A stretch of DNA of 34,571 nucleotides from JBBIWA01 sp037439425 (GTDB taxonomy: Bacteria > Acidobacteriota > Blastocatellia > RBC074), in NCBI GenBank assembly GCA_037439425.1, contig JBBIWA010000066.1:1-34571 (forward strand), in the 5' to 3' direction. The notes below the pieces were generated by a model. It was not told where the DNA came from. It ran no database searches and saw only the letters and a program-made list of their open reading frames with translations. Shown piece after piece: positions 26,779-34,571 of the stretch (within the stretch, counting starts at the first letter, position 1; the number at the start of each line of letters is the position of its first letter). Made by a program: the position numbers and the translations under genes.

Positions 26779-28642
26779 ATGCTGTTTGTTCCTCTCTTAC
26801 CTTAGCTGGCTCAGGGGCTAATGGCAAGATGATGCGGAACTCGGTGCCGACATTCACTTTGCTGCTGACCTCGATGCGCCCACCGTTTTTTTCGACGATG
26901 TCGCGGCACGAATAAAGGCCGAGGCCGATGCCTTTCTTTTTGGTCGTCGCGAAGGGATGGAAGAGGCGATTACGCATAAATTCTTCCGTCATTCCTTTCC
27001 CGGTATCGGCCACTGCAATGATCCCTTCTTCGTTCTCCACTCTCGTGGTCACCCGCAACGTCCCGCCGTCCGGCATCGCTTCCAGCGCATTGATAATCAG
27101 GTTCTCAATCACCCGCTCAATCGCCTTGCGCTCGACTTCGGCTGACAGGCGCGGAAGCAGTGATTTGATAATTTGATACCGCTCACCAGCCTGTGCCGCA
27201 GTCCGAGCCAGCACGCCCTCAACAATAGCGCTCAAATCTTCCGCTTGCTTTATCCCACCAGTCTGCGCCAGCGGATCGGAGAGTTTGGCGACCAGGTTCT
27301 GTAGATTGTCCACCGATTCTGAGAGCGTGCGCAAGGCATCTTCGCGGAAGCTCTCGCGGTCGAATTTGCGCTCCATGTTCGTAACCAGCAGCGAGAGTGA
27401 AAGGATCGCGTTTTTGAGGTCATGGGTCAAGACCGCCGAAAGGCGCGCGAAAGACTCAAATTGTTTTTGTTCCGCTTCTTTAGCGATCATCTCGCGCAGG
27501 CGCGCCGCCATGCGATTAAAAGCGTCAGCCAGCACGCGCGTCTCATCATTCGATTTGACCTTGATCTGATGGTCCAGATTGCCTGCCGCAATCGCTTTGG
27601 CTCCGCGCGTGACGCGCTGGATCGAGATGGTCGTCCCACTGATGAAGTAGTAAAGCAGCAAGGTCGCGACAATTGCCAGCACAAAAGTCAGCAAAAACAT
27701 CGTCAGGCCCGCCCATTCCAATCCTTCAACTGCGCCGCTGTATCTTTCGAGCACGAGGATCGAAAGCTGAGGGCTGGTCTGGTGCTTAAGCGAGCGAATA
27801 ATCCATTCCTCGTTGAAGACGCGGTAGCGATCGGAACTGTTCGAGGCGCCGCTGAGGATGGCGGCAAAGGCTTCAGCAAAAGCACTGAAACCCTCCCGGT
27901 AAGACCGGCCCTGTTTGGTCTTGTCCGCGGAATAAAGAATTGTCCCTTCGCGATCAAGCACAATGACCTCGCGCCACATGGTAGTGGCGCGCGCCGAAGG
28001 GGAGGTGATGACGGGACCGCGCGGACCAATGGCTTCTGTCAACAGCAAATCAGCCGGCAGTTTGGCGATCAAAGCTGAGACTATCTGGCCTGCCGGGTCG
28101 CGCAGCGGAGCGATTAAGCGCACATGCGGGCCGTCAGCATCAGTGATCAGCTCCGAGACCAGGACTGTGTCCGGCGCTGCTGATGAAAGCAGCTCGGTAT
28201 CCTGAAGAGCATCTTCGCCGGCAAAGTCCTTGTTCTTGAAATAGGCGCGGATCGCGCCATCAGGCTCCTGCCCGCTCTCAATGCGGAAGATAGGAAGACC
28301 ACTGCGGTTGACCCAGATGATCGCAGTGTAATGATAAGTGAGCAAAAACGCGCCGAGTTCCTGGCGCAATTGCGTCTCTGGCTGCGCTTGCCCGCCAGAC
28401 GCAAAATTGCGCGCGTAGGCTAGCAGCGGCGCGCGGCCTGTCAGTTGGCGCATTTGTGTCCGGTGCCGGTCAAGTGCGCGATCGATTTGCTGGCTGATCT
28501 CCTGTGCCCGGTTGTCCAGGCCTCGGCTGAGCAGGAGGGCCACAGTGCCTTCCGCCGTTCCTTTCCAGCGCGCCGTCAGCAGGAACATCGGCAGGATCGC
28601 AAACACGAGAACAATAATGACCAGCTTTGCGCGGATTGCCAT
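26771..28642 (-). CDS. Membrane-bound sensor histidine kinase
   Basis: Histidine kinase of 623 aa, partner of the overlapping NtrC-type regulator. Transmembrane helix 1 (7-23), a long periplasmic sensor region (about 25-308) that looks like a double-Cache domain (YHYTAIIWVNRSGLPIFRIE, VIVLDREGTILYSAD), transmembrane helix 2 (311-335) and HAMP (336-388) come first. The dimerisation helix has phospho-acceptor His407 in LTHDLKN. The ATPase domain shows the N box NLIINALEAM (Asn518), DTGKGM and the F/G2 boxes FHPFATTKKKGIGLGL. The HDLKN form of the H box is that of PrsK-type kinases rather than the more common HELRNP. The sensor ligand is unknown; Cache domains usually bind small metabolites. Confidence 0.94.
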   Translation of the reverse strand: MAIRAKLVIIVLVFAILPMFLLTARWKGTAEGTVALLLSRGLDNRAQEISQQIDRALDRHRTQMRQLTGRAPLLAYARNFASGGQAQPETQLRQELGAFLLTYHYTAIIWVNRSGLPIFRIESGQEPDGAIRAYFKNKDFAGEDALQDTELLSSAAPDTVLVSELITDADGPHVRLIAPLRDPAGQIVSALIAKLPADLLLTEAIGPRGPVITSPSARATTMWREVIVLDREGTILYSADKTKQGRSYREGFSAFAEAFAAILSGASNSSDRYRVFNEEWIIRSLKHQTSPQLSILVLERYSGAVEGLEWAGLTMFLLTFVLAIVATLLLYYFISGTTISIQRVTRGAKAIAAGNLDHQIKVKSNDETRVLADAFNRMAARLREMIAKEAEQKQFESFARLSAVLTHDLKNAILSLSLLVTNMERKFDRESFREDALRTLSESVDNLQNLVAKLSDPLAQTGGIKQAEDLSAIVEGVLARTAAQAGERYQIIKSLLPRLSAEVERKAIERVIENLIINALEAMPDGGTLRVTTRVENEEGIIAVADTGKGMTEEFMRNRLFHPFATTKKKGIGLGLYSCRDIVEKNGGRIEVSSKVNVGTEFRIILPLAPEPAKVREEQTAYA

Positions 28643-28884
28643 ATCTCACACTAGATCGTTCACGCCCGCGCCGGGACATAAGTGACTAGCAGGCAATCGG
28701 CTGCAGCTGAAGCAGTGCCAGCTGATTCTACTTAAACAGCTGCCTGCTTCCGATTGCCTCTGGTTTCAGTGAACCTCTGGCTTGCTGAGCGCCATTTGCA
28801 AAGACTCGGCGGCATGCTACACCCAAGTGATGAGAGCTGTCAAAAAAAGTGATCTGCAGGCCCTTGCTGGTCTCCTCGGAAGAT

Positions 28885-28973
28885 CCTGGGAGCGCACGCA
28901 TCCTTGCGTGCCTGCCTTCGTTAAGCAAACCATTACCGAAGACCGAGCACGCTCGCAAGCGTGCGCTCGTGAG
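28885..28973. mobile_element. 89-bp MITE-like element, copy B2
   Basis: Same length and internal structure as B1, with slightly diverged ends (CCTGGGAGCGCACGC; right end complement CTCACGAGCGCACGC). It sits in the 463-base divergent intergenic region between the histidine kinase and the BON gene. Nothing else is recognised there apart from the BON ribosome-binding site. Confidence 0.8.
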
Positions 28974-29105
28974 CTTTTCATCGTTTCTCTGGGCGTCGCA
29001 GCGCGACATGAAAGACTCCTCTGGTTACTTCACTTGTCACTCCTTTGGTTTTCGACTAGACTTCCCTTCAAGCAGTACCACCTTTCCATCCAACCGAGGT
29101 GAACT

Positions 29106-29957
29106 ATGAAACGAGCGGTCTGGGTTATCGCCCTCTTACTGCTGGCTGGCGCGGGTGCCTTCTATCTCTTCGGCGATCGTGGAGACTCACTCTGGAACCT
29201 GATGCAGCGCCGAGAGGATGGCCTCATCGTCGAGAACGTCAAATCCGCTTTTGGCCTTTCAAAGCGTCTCTCTGCTTACGAGATCCAGGTAGCTGCCAGG
29301 GATGGTGTGGTAACTCTCACGGGACAGGTGCCATCCGAGATCGAGAAGGAATTGGCGGCAAGTGTGGCTAAAGATACAAAGGGCGTCAAACAGGTGGACA
29401 ACCAAATTCAGATCGAGCCTGGCTTGAAGCCGGCCGAAGAAAGCATTCGTGAAAGTGCGCGCGTGGCGGACCTGGAGATTCGCGCCGACCTGCGAGAGCG
29501 CCTGGCGGCTAGCCCGGAACTGAAGGACAAAGAGATCCAGCTGAGCGTGCAGGACCGCGTCGTGACGCTTTCCGGTCAGGTGGAGACACCGCAGCAAAAG
29601 ATCGGGGCTGAACAACTCGCGCGCGCCATCTCGAACGTCGCTAGCGTGGTCAACAACCTGATAGTGACCAATCCGGACGCGACCCGGACAGAAGTGCCTG
29701 GGGTGAGTGAGTCAGAAGCCAGAGATCGGGAGCTGGCGCAGCAGGTCTCTTTCGCTCTCTTCAAGGAGCGCGACAATTTCGCCAACGTCGGCGCCATCAA
29801 AGTCGAAGCCCGCAATGGGAATGTCACGCTCTCCGGCTCGGTCGTTTCGCGCGCTGAGCGTGCCCTGGCCGAACGCATCACGCGCGAGGTCAAAGGGGTG
29901 AACAAGATTAACAACGCACTCACTGTCACACCAGCGATAGGTCCGGCATCGGTCTGA
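29106..29957 (+). CDS. Triple-BON-domain envelope protein
   Basis: Protein of 283 aa with an N-terminal membrane/export segment (VWVIALLLLAGAGAFYL) and three BON domains at about 38-103, 120-187 and 208-276. Each shows the repeated pattern of a helix, then a strand pair with the VTLTGQV, VTLSGQV and VTLSGSV turns, then the V.NxL/I ending (VDNQIQI, VVNNLIV, INNALTV). BON domains bind phospholipid or act in envelope stress protection in proteins such as OsmY. AGGTGAACT before ATG 29106 is a good ribosome-binding site. It is divergent from the kinase gene, so a shared regulatory region is possible. It carries no peptidoglycan-binding LysM domain. Confidence 0.88.
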   Translation: MKRAVWVIALLLLAGAGAFYLFGDRGDSLWNLMQRREDGLIVENVKSAFGLSKRLSAYEIQVAARDGVVTLTGQVPSEIEKELAASVAKDTKGVKQVDNQIQIEPGLKPAEESIRESARVADLEIRADLRERLAASPELKDKEIQLSVQDRVVTLSGQVETPQQKIGAEQLARAISNVASVVNNLIVTNPDATRTEVPGVSESEARDRELAQQVSFALFKERDNFANVGAIKVEARNGNVTLSGSVVSRAERALAERITREVKGVNKINNALTVTPAIGPASV

Positions 29958-29995
29958 ATTCAGCTCGCCCAGCCAGCAACTCGGCATCATCACCG

Positions 29996-30055
29996 TTGTT
30001 GCCGCAAAGAGGAGGTGACGATCAATCCTCTTCAGCTCAAGCTTGGCGGCAACAA
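29996..30055 (+). promoter_or_regulatory. Nested inverted repeat between BON and peptidase genes
   Basis: Outer arms TTGTTGCCGC (29996-30005) and GCGGCAACAA (30046-30055) are perfectly complementary over 10 bases. Inside, AAGAGGA (30007-30013) pairs with TCCTCTT (30026-30032). There is no T-tract after it, so it is not a standard intrinsic terminator. It could be a 3' structure of the BON transcript or part of the peptidase leader. Confidence 0.5.
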
Positions 30056-30206
30056 AGATGCGGGTTTCTCTGATTGACTTCGCGCTGGCCCGATCCTATA
30101 CTCTGTGCAGGCTCTGGTGGTAGCGTGGTAGAAGATTAACCCTGACGCTTATGTCCCTGCCTGTACCTTTCCCTTCACCACGACGCTGCATGACGCGGGG
30201 GTGGAT

Positions 30207-32111
30207 ATGCAACGCTACGTCCGGCTTCTCAGTATTCTCCTGGGGCTTTTGCTATCAGCCAACCTTGTTATCTTGCCCGCTCGTCCTGCTGCGGCAAAAG
30301 ATTCCTGGACAAGCATTCGCTCCCGGCATTTCTTTCTGGTCGGCAATGCCAGTGAACGCGAGATCCGCAAAGTTGCCACCCGGCTAGAGCAATTCCGTGC
30401 TGCTTTCTCGCGGTTGTTTAGCAAAGCCAATCTCAATTCCCGCGTCCCGACTACCGTGATCGTGTTTAAGAACCTCAACTCGTATCGCCCTTTCATGCCA
30501 ACCTATCAGGGGAAGACCTCGGAGGTGGTGGGCTACTTTCAGCCGGGCGAGGATGTCAACTATATCACACTGACGGCCGAGCTGCAGGGGGCAAATCCTT
30601 ACGGGACGATCTTCCACGAATATGTTCACTCATTAACCAATGATAACGCCAGCATTGCGCCGCCGTGGTTCAGTGAAGGGTTGGCCGAGTTCTACAGCAC
30701 CTTTGAGGTTTCAGAAGGGGATAAGAAGGTGACGCTGGGAAAGCCCATCGCCAATCATGTCTTCCTGCTGCGCGAGAAAAAATTCTTGCCACTTCACACC
30801 CTCTTCGCGGTTGATCATAGCTCGCCTCATTACAACGAACGAGACAAGAAAGGAGTTTTCTACGCTCAGTCATGGGCGCTGATGCATTACCTGACTCTCG
30901 GCAATAAAGGACAGCGCCAGCCGCAGCTCGAGCAGTACCTGAAGTTGCTGAGCGCAGGCAAGCCGATTGGTGAAAGCTTTCAGCAAGCCTTTCAGACTGA
31001 CTACGCGACCATGGAGAAGGAGCTGAGGGATTACATCAACCGCGATACTTACACCGTAACCCATTTTACCTTCAGTGAGCGGCTGGAGTTCGATACCCAG
31101 ATGCAGAGCGCGCCGGTTTCAGAGGCAGAAGCGCAGTATTATCTTGGTGATTTGCTGCGGCATCTCAATCGCTCGGAGGCCGAGGAGTATCTGCAGCGAG
31201 CGTTGGCGCTGGATCCCAATCTGGCTGCGGCTCACGCTTCGCTGGGGATAGCGCGCATGCGCCAACAGTGCTTTGACGAAGCCAAACAACATCTGGAGCG
31301 CGCCGTCACGGCTGATTCGCGTAATCATCTCGCTCATTACTATTACGCTTTTGTCCTCAGCCGTGAAAGCGCCAGTGGGAATACGATCACGGGATTCCCT
31401 GAAGGCGTGGTGCCGCTGATGCGGTTTCACCTCAAGAAAGCTATCGAGCTGGCTCCGAGCTTTCCTGAGTCGTATCACCTGCTGGCCTTTATCAATCTCG
31501 TTACTGGCCAACAGCTCGATGAATCGATCGAGTTGCTCAAGCGCGCGCTGACTCTCGCGCCAAGCAAGCACGAACTGACTCTAATGCTGGCACAGATCTA
31601 TCTGCGCAAACAGGAGCCGGAAACCGCGCGCCGGCTCGTCGAGCCCATTGCTCGCAACAGTGCTGACCGGCAGATACGCGCTCAGGCGCAATCGCTGCTT
31701 GAGACCATCACGCGCCTGGCCGAGCAGATGGTTCACTTCAAAGCAGAACGCAGCTCGGTGACTGGTGACCCCCTCACCGGGGCAGAGAGAAGGACTGTAA
31801 TTCAGGCCGGACAGCCAACTTTACGCCGTCGCTTCGAGGGTGAAAAGGTCCGTGGTTTGCTCACGCGCATCGAATGCCTGGATGATGGCCTGACTTTGGT
31901 GATCAAAGCCGGGGACCGAACCCTCACACTGCACAGCACCGCTCCCGAACGGATCCAATTCGTCACTTACTCGCAAGAGGGGGGCGAAGTACTCAACTGC
32001 GGGCCGCGCGATCCTGGTGTCCCGGTGCTGGTAACTTACCGAACTTCGACCGATGCCAGATCGAAATTTGATGGCGAGCCGATAGCGGTGGAGTTCGTCA
32101 AGCCGGAATAA
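30207..32111 (+). CDS. DUF1570-type gluzincin metallopeptidase with TPR repeats, exported
   Basis: About 634 aa; ATG 30207 is preferred, GTG 30201 being an in-frame alternative. A signal peptide (hydrophobic LLSILLGLLLSANLVILPA) is followed by a peptidase domain with zinc motif HEYVH (about 137-141) and the downstream PPWFSEGLAEFY, whose Glu would be the third zinc ligand, as in gluzincins. From about residue 300 TPR-like helices occur (AEAQYYLGDLLRHLNRSEAE, YLQRALALDPNLAAAHASLG, SIELLKRALTLAPSKHELTL). The final 100 residues form a beta-domain (RCxxDGLTLVIKAG-like strands) not recognised. No BON-gene co-transcription is certain, as 249 bases with a nested inverted repeat lie between. The substrate is unknown; a role in envelope protein turnover is an inference. 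Confidence 0.88.
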   Translation: MQRYVRLLSILLGLLLSANLVILPARPAAAKDSWTSIRSRHFFLVGNASEREIRKVATRLEQFRAAFSRLFSKANLNSRVPTTVIVFKNLNSYRPFMPTYQGKTSEVVGYFQPGEDVNYITLTAELQGANPYGTIFHEYVHSLTNDNASIAPPWFSEGLAEFYSTFEVSEGDKKVTLGKPIANHVFLLREKKFLPLHTLFAVDHSSPHYNERDKKGVFYAQSWALMHYLTLGNKGQRQPQLEQYLKLLSAGKPIGESFQQAFQTDYATMEKELRDYINRDTYTVTHFTFSERLEFDTQMQSAPVSEAEAQYYLGDLLRHLNRSEAEEYLQRALALDPNLAAAHASLGIARMRQQCFDEAKQHLERAVTADSRNHLAHYYYAFVLSRESASGNTITGFPEGVVPLMRFHLKKAIELAPSFPESYHLLAFINLVTGQQLDESIELLKRALTLAPSKHELTLMLAQIYLRKQEPETARRLVEPIARNSADRQIRAQAQSLLETITRLAEQMVHFKAERSSVTGDPLTGAERRTVIQAGQPTLRRRFEGEKVRGLLTRIECLDDGLTLVIKAGDRTLTLHSTAPERIQFVTYSQEGGEVLNCGPRDPGVPVLVTYRTSTDARSKFDGEPIAVEFVKPE

Positions 32112-32133
32112 GCCACCGGATTGATCTCATTTA

Positions 32134-32156
32134 GGCAAGCTGTAAGGCAGTTTGCC
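32134..32156. terminator. Candidate bidirectional terminator hairpin
   Basis: GGCAAGCTG-TAAGG-CAGTTTGCC forms a 9-bp stem (one G-U pair) with a 5-base loop in the 47-base gap between two convergent genes. The T-content after it is modest on either strand (CTTCAGGGTTTGTT on plus), so termination is probable but not certain. Confidence 0.5.
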
Positions 32157-32158
32157 CT

Positions 32159-34207
32159 TCAGGGTTTGTTCTCTGCAGTGACCGGTGCTGCCTTCTCTTC
32201 AATGCCAAGTACATATTTGGCAAACCAGGCATACTCGCGCTTCATTTTGTCGAGCTGATGGCGTGGCTCCTGGAGGCCGTGGCCTTCACGCGGATAGAAG
32301 ACGAGTTGCACCGGGACATTGTTTTTCTTAAGCCCCATGTAGAGTTCTTGGGCCTGTCCGACGGGGACGCGTTGATCGTTAGCGCCGTGCAGGATCAATG
32401 TCGGCGTTTTGGCTTGTTTGATAAACGTCATGGCAGAGGCGCGGCTGTAAGCTGGCAGATCGTCCCACGGTGGGGCACCGAAATAGCCCTCCAACACGCG
32501 CTGCAGATCGTTGGTCGAGTACATCGAAAACATATTGGTCAGTCCCGCACCTACCATCACTGCTTTGAAGCGATTGGTTTGTGTCAGCGTCCAGGCTGTC
32601 ATATAGCCACCATAGCTCCAGCCGGTCTGCCCTAGCCTGTTCGGATCGGCAAGGCCGCGTTTGATCAGTTCATCCAATCCAGATTGAATGTCTTGATAAT
32701 CGCCACCGCCCCAGTCGCGTACGTTCGCAAGCAAGAATTTTTCGCCATAACCCGAACTGCCGCGTACGTTCGGTAGAAAGACCAGCCAGCCTTTGCCCGC
32801 CCAGACGTGAGCATAGTTACCGTAACTACCAGGGAAGCTCTGCATCCAGACACCCGAAGGGCCACCGTGAATGTTGGCAATCAGCGGGTAGCGTTTGCCC
32901 GCTTCGTAACCCACGGGATAGATAAGCAGGCCTTCAATCTCCATCCCATCCTTGCTCTTCCAGCGGATCACCTCGCCGCGCCCGAGGGCGATCTCCTTGA
33001 GCTGCGGATTGTGATCGGTAAGTTTGACCGGCTCCAGTTGCGGAAATGCAGAGAGATAAACCTCTGCGGGGTTTTGCAGGCTGCTGTGTGTGAAAGCGAT
33101 CCTGCTCTGATCGCGCGAGAGACTAAAACCAGCAATCACCCCCTCACTGGATGAGAGTTGTTTGACCGGGCCACCGGTTACAGGGACGGAATAGATTTGC
33201 GTGGTCGTGCGCGAGACGGCTTGAAAATAAAGCGTTGAACTATCGCGCGCCCAGGTGAGATTGGAAGCCGAGCTGCCGAGATCCGGAGCAAGCACGCGCG
33301 GCGTGCCGCCTTCAGATGAAACGAGATGGAGACGTTGAAAACCCAGCACACCGTTTTTGGCATCGCGGCTATTGAAGGCCAGCCATTTACCGTCAGGCGA
33401 CCAGCGCGCACCATTATCCGGCCCTGCGTTCTCAATGAGCTTACGCGGCGTACCACTGCCATCAGCATTGGCGATGAAAATATCGCTCAGTGAGCTGTCG
33501 TCAGGCTTTGGCGTAGGATGGACAGTGTAGGAAAGTTTCTTGCCATCAGGTGACCATTGCGGGTCACTGATGACGAGATCACCTTTGACAATTTCGGTCG
33601 CTTTCTTCGTCTCCAGCTCGATCACCCAGAGACTGGTGAAGCGGAAGTTGGTGTCCACCACCTGAGCATCATCTCTCTCCTTTTGCTTCTTCTCCTCAGC
33701 TTCAGTAAGTGGCACCTGGGCCACGTAGGCGATGCGTCGAGAATCAGGCGACCAGACGAAAGCATTGACGCCGGTCTTGGAGTCGGTCAACTTCTCAGCT
33801 TCGCCGCCGAAGGGTGAAATCAGGTAGATCTGTGGGCGCGACCCACCGCTTGCACCGGCTGCAGCGCCAGCGGCCGGGGCAGGCGCACCGCGGGTCGAAA
33901 GGAATGCGATCCACTCCCCATCGGGTGACCACTGTGGCGAGCTGTCATTCTTGCCGCCAGTGAAGCGGCGCGCCTGGCCGCCCGAAGCTGGCACTACCCA
34001 GAGTTCGCTTCGCCGCTCATTCTCCTTCATATCGGCGTAGGAGACCGTATAGACGACTAATTTGCCATCCGGCGAGATCTGAGCATTGCTGACCTGCTTC
34101 AAGGCCATGATGTCATCGAAAGTCATCGGGCGTTTGTCTTGCGCGCTGGCCAGCAGTGCCAGCAGTAGCCAAACGCAGGCTGTGCTTACAAACAGCTTTC
34201 TTTCCAT
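32159..34207 (-). CDS. S9-family prolyl oligopeptidase/acylaminoacyl-peptidase-like, secreted
   Basis: Serine peptidase of 682 aa. ATG 34207 is chosen because CGAGGAGGAGC lies just upstream and because it opens a signal peptide (LFVSTACVWLLLALLASAQ). Residues about 35-400 form a WD40/PD40-type beta-propeller with repeated SPDGK/SPDGE/SPDSR turns. The alpha/beta-hydrolase domain has Ser531 in GWSYGGYM, Asp611 in HGANDQRVP and His643 in REGHG, a complete S9 triad. The insert PAPAAGAAAGASGGS (109-123) is a low-complexity loop in the propeller. The family removes dipeptides or acylated residues from oligopeptides. Converges on the DUF1570 peptidase gene with a hairpin between. Confidence 0.93.
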   Translation of the reverse strand: MERKLFVSTACVWLLLALLASAQDKRPMTFDDIMALKQVSNAQISPDGKLVVYTVSYADMKENERRSELWVVPASGGQARRFTGGKNDSSPQWSPDGEWIAFLSTRGAPAPAAGAAAGASGGSRPQIYLISPFGGEAEKLTDSKTGVNAFVWSPDSRRIAYVAQVPLTEAEEKKQKERDDAQVVDTNFRFTSLWVIELETKKATEIVKGDLVISDPQWSPDGKKLSYTVHPTPKPDDSSLSDIFIANADGSGTPRKLIENAGPDNGARWSPDGKWLAFNSRDAKNGVLGFQRLHLVSSEGGTPRVLAPDLGSSASNLTWARDSSTLYFQAVSRTTTQIYSVPVTGGPVKQLSSSEGVIAGFSLSRDQSRIAFTHSSLQNPAEVYLSAFPQLEPVKLTDHNPQLKEIALGRGEVIRWKSKDGMEIEGLLIYPVGYEAGKRYPLIANIHGGPSGVWMQSFPGSYGNYAHVWAGKGWLVFLPNVRGSSGYGEKFLLANVRDWGGGDYQDIQSGLDELIKRGLADPNRLGQTGWSYGGYMTAWTLTQTNRFKAVMVGAGLTNMFSMYSTNDLQRVLEGYFGAPPWDDLPAYSRASAMTFIKQAKTPTLILHGANDQRVPVGQAQELYMGLKKNNVPVQLVFYPREGHGLQEPRHQLDKMKREYAWFAKYVLGIEEKAAPVTAENKP

Positions 34208-34542
34208 CGCTCGCTCCTCCTCGAAAAGGGCTACCAATAGGACGCAGAATCATTGATCTCTAACCAGGCACCTGAGCAGCCCCGCAGCAGTGTAACAAGT
34301 ACTATCAGTTGGACAAGTATTGCAGAGGCTGCCATTCTATGAAGCCTCCTCGGAGCCAGCAGGACGCTCCCCGACCCCCGGACCGCGGAAGCTGCCTGTC
34401 CAGGGCCTAGTTAATTAAGCAGCGCGGCGCGATACCTATAGCTGTACCCATCACTCCTGTGTACCACACACGCGCCTTGGGCAGAAGCCTTTACCGATCC
34501 TATACTAACTCGCCCATCAGTATAGACAACCATAGTTCCAAA
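34208..34542. other. Right-end intergenic stretch with no recognised feature
   Basis: Between the S9 peptidase start and the right-end tandem repeat I see no open frame with coding character, no tRNA-like fold and no strong promoter. The promoter of the S9 gene should lie near 34220-34300. Confidence 0.5.
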
Positions 34543-34570
34543 TCGGATTTCGGATTTCGGATTTCGGATT
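34543..34570 (+). repeat. Tandem heptamer TCGGATT, four copies at the window edge
   Basis: Four perfect consecutive copies of TCGGATT. The array may continue beyond the window. Seven-base arrays of this kind occur in Acidobacteriota and cyanobacterial intergenic DNA; no function is implied. Confidence 0.85.
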
Positions 34571-34571
34571 G

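Overview
The window is moderately GC-rich bacterial DNA. It most likely comes from an Acidobacteriota genome, perhaps Blastocatellia-like. That placement is an inference from the very large TonB-dependent receptor with a carboxypeptidase-regulatory N-terminal domain, the many secreted hydrolases, the RHS/YD-repeat gene and the interspersed palindromic repeats. There is no rRNA, tRNA or other phylogenetic marker.

Layout. (1) 1-2.6 kb, + strand, AT-richer than the rest: the 3' part of an RHS polymorphic-toxin-like gene, broken by an in-frame TAG and a frameshift at a G9 run. It is followed by a small exported protein (candidate immunity or accessory gene) and an orphan RHS core fragment. (2) 2.6-16 kb, - strand: a tight operon read from 12.0 to 2.6 kb, encoding a small secreted protein, a Tat-exported beta-lactamase-fold hydrolase, a tannase/feruloyl esterase, an alpha/beta hydrolase, a Tat-exported GH1 beta-glucosidase and a GH106 alpha-L-rhamnosidase. 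Upstream on the same strand lie a TonB-dependent receptor and a STAS protein. (3) 16-21 kb: a remnant of a nucleotidyltransferase/HEPN pair flanked by REP-like repeats, then a sigma-54 activator of the XylR/DmpR type (aromatic-sensing V4R domain) and a GH78 alpha-L-rhamnosidase. (4) 21-25.3 kb: a decayed region with a TPR pseudogene, the 3' end of a second TonB receptor and an esterase fragment, around one intact type-B carboxylesterase. (5) 25.3-34.5 kb: an NtrC-type response regulator and its membrane histidine kinase (overlapping genes), a three-BON-domain envelope protein, a DUF1570-type metallopeptidase with TPRs, and an S9 prolyl oligopeptidase.

Working together: two rhamnosidase families, an exported beta-glucosidase and a tannase/feruloyl esterase beside a TonB receptor and an aromatic-responsive activator fit a locus for rhamnose-containing plant phenolic glycosides or phenolic esters. 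The enzymes would release sugars and the activator would sense the aromatic part. This linkage is inferred from gene content and neighbourhood, not shown. Several genes are truncated or frameshifted while the very long ORFs beside them are intact, so real gene decay is more likely than general sequencing error.
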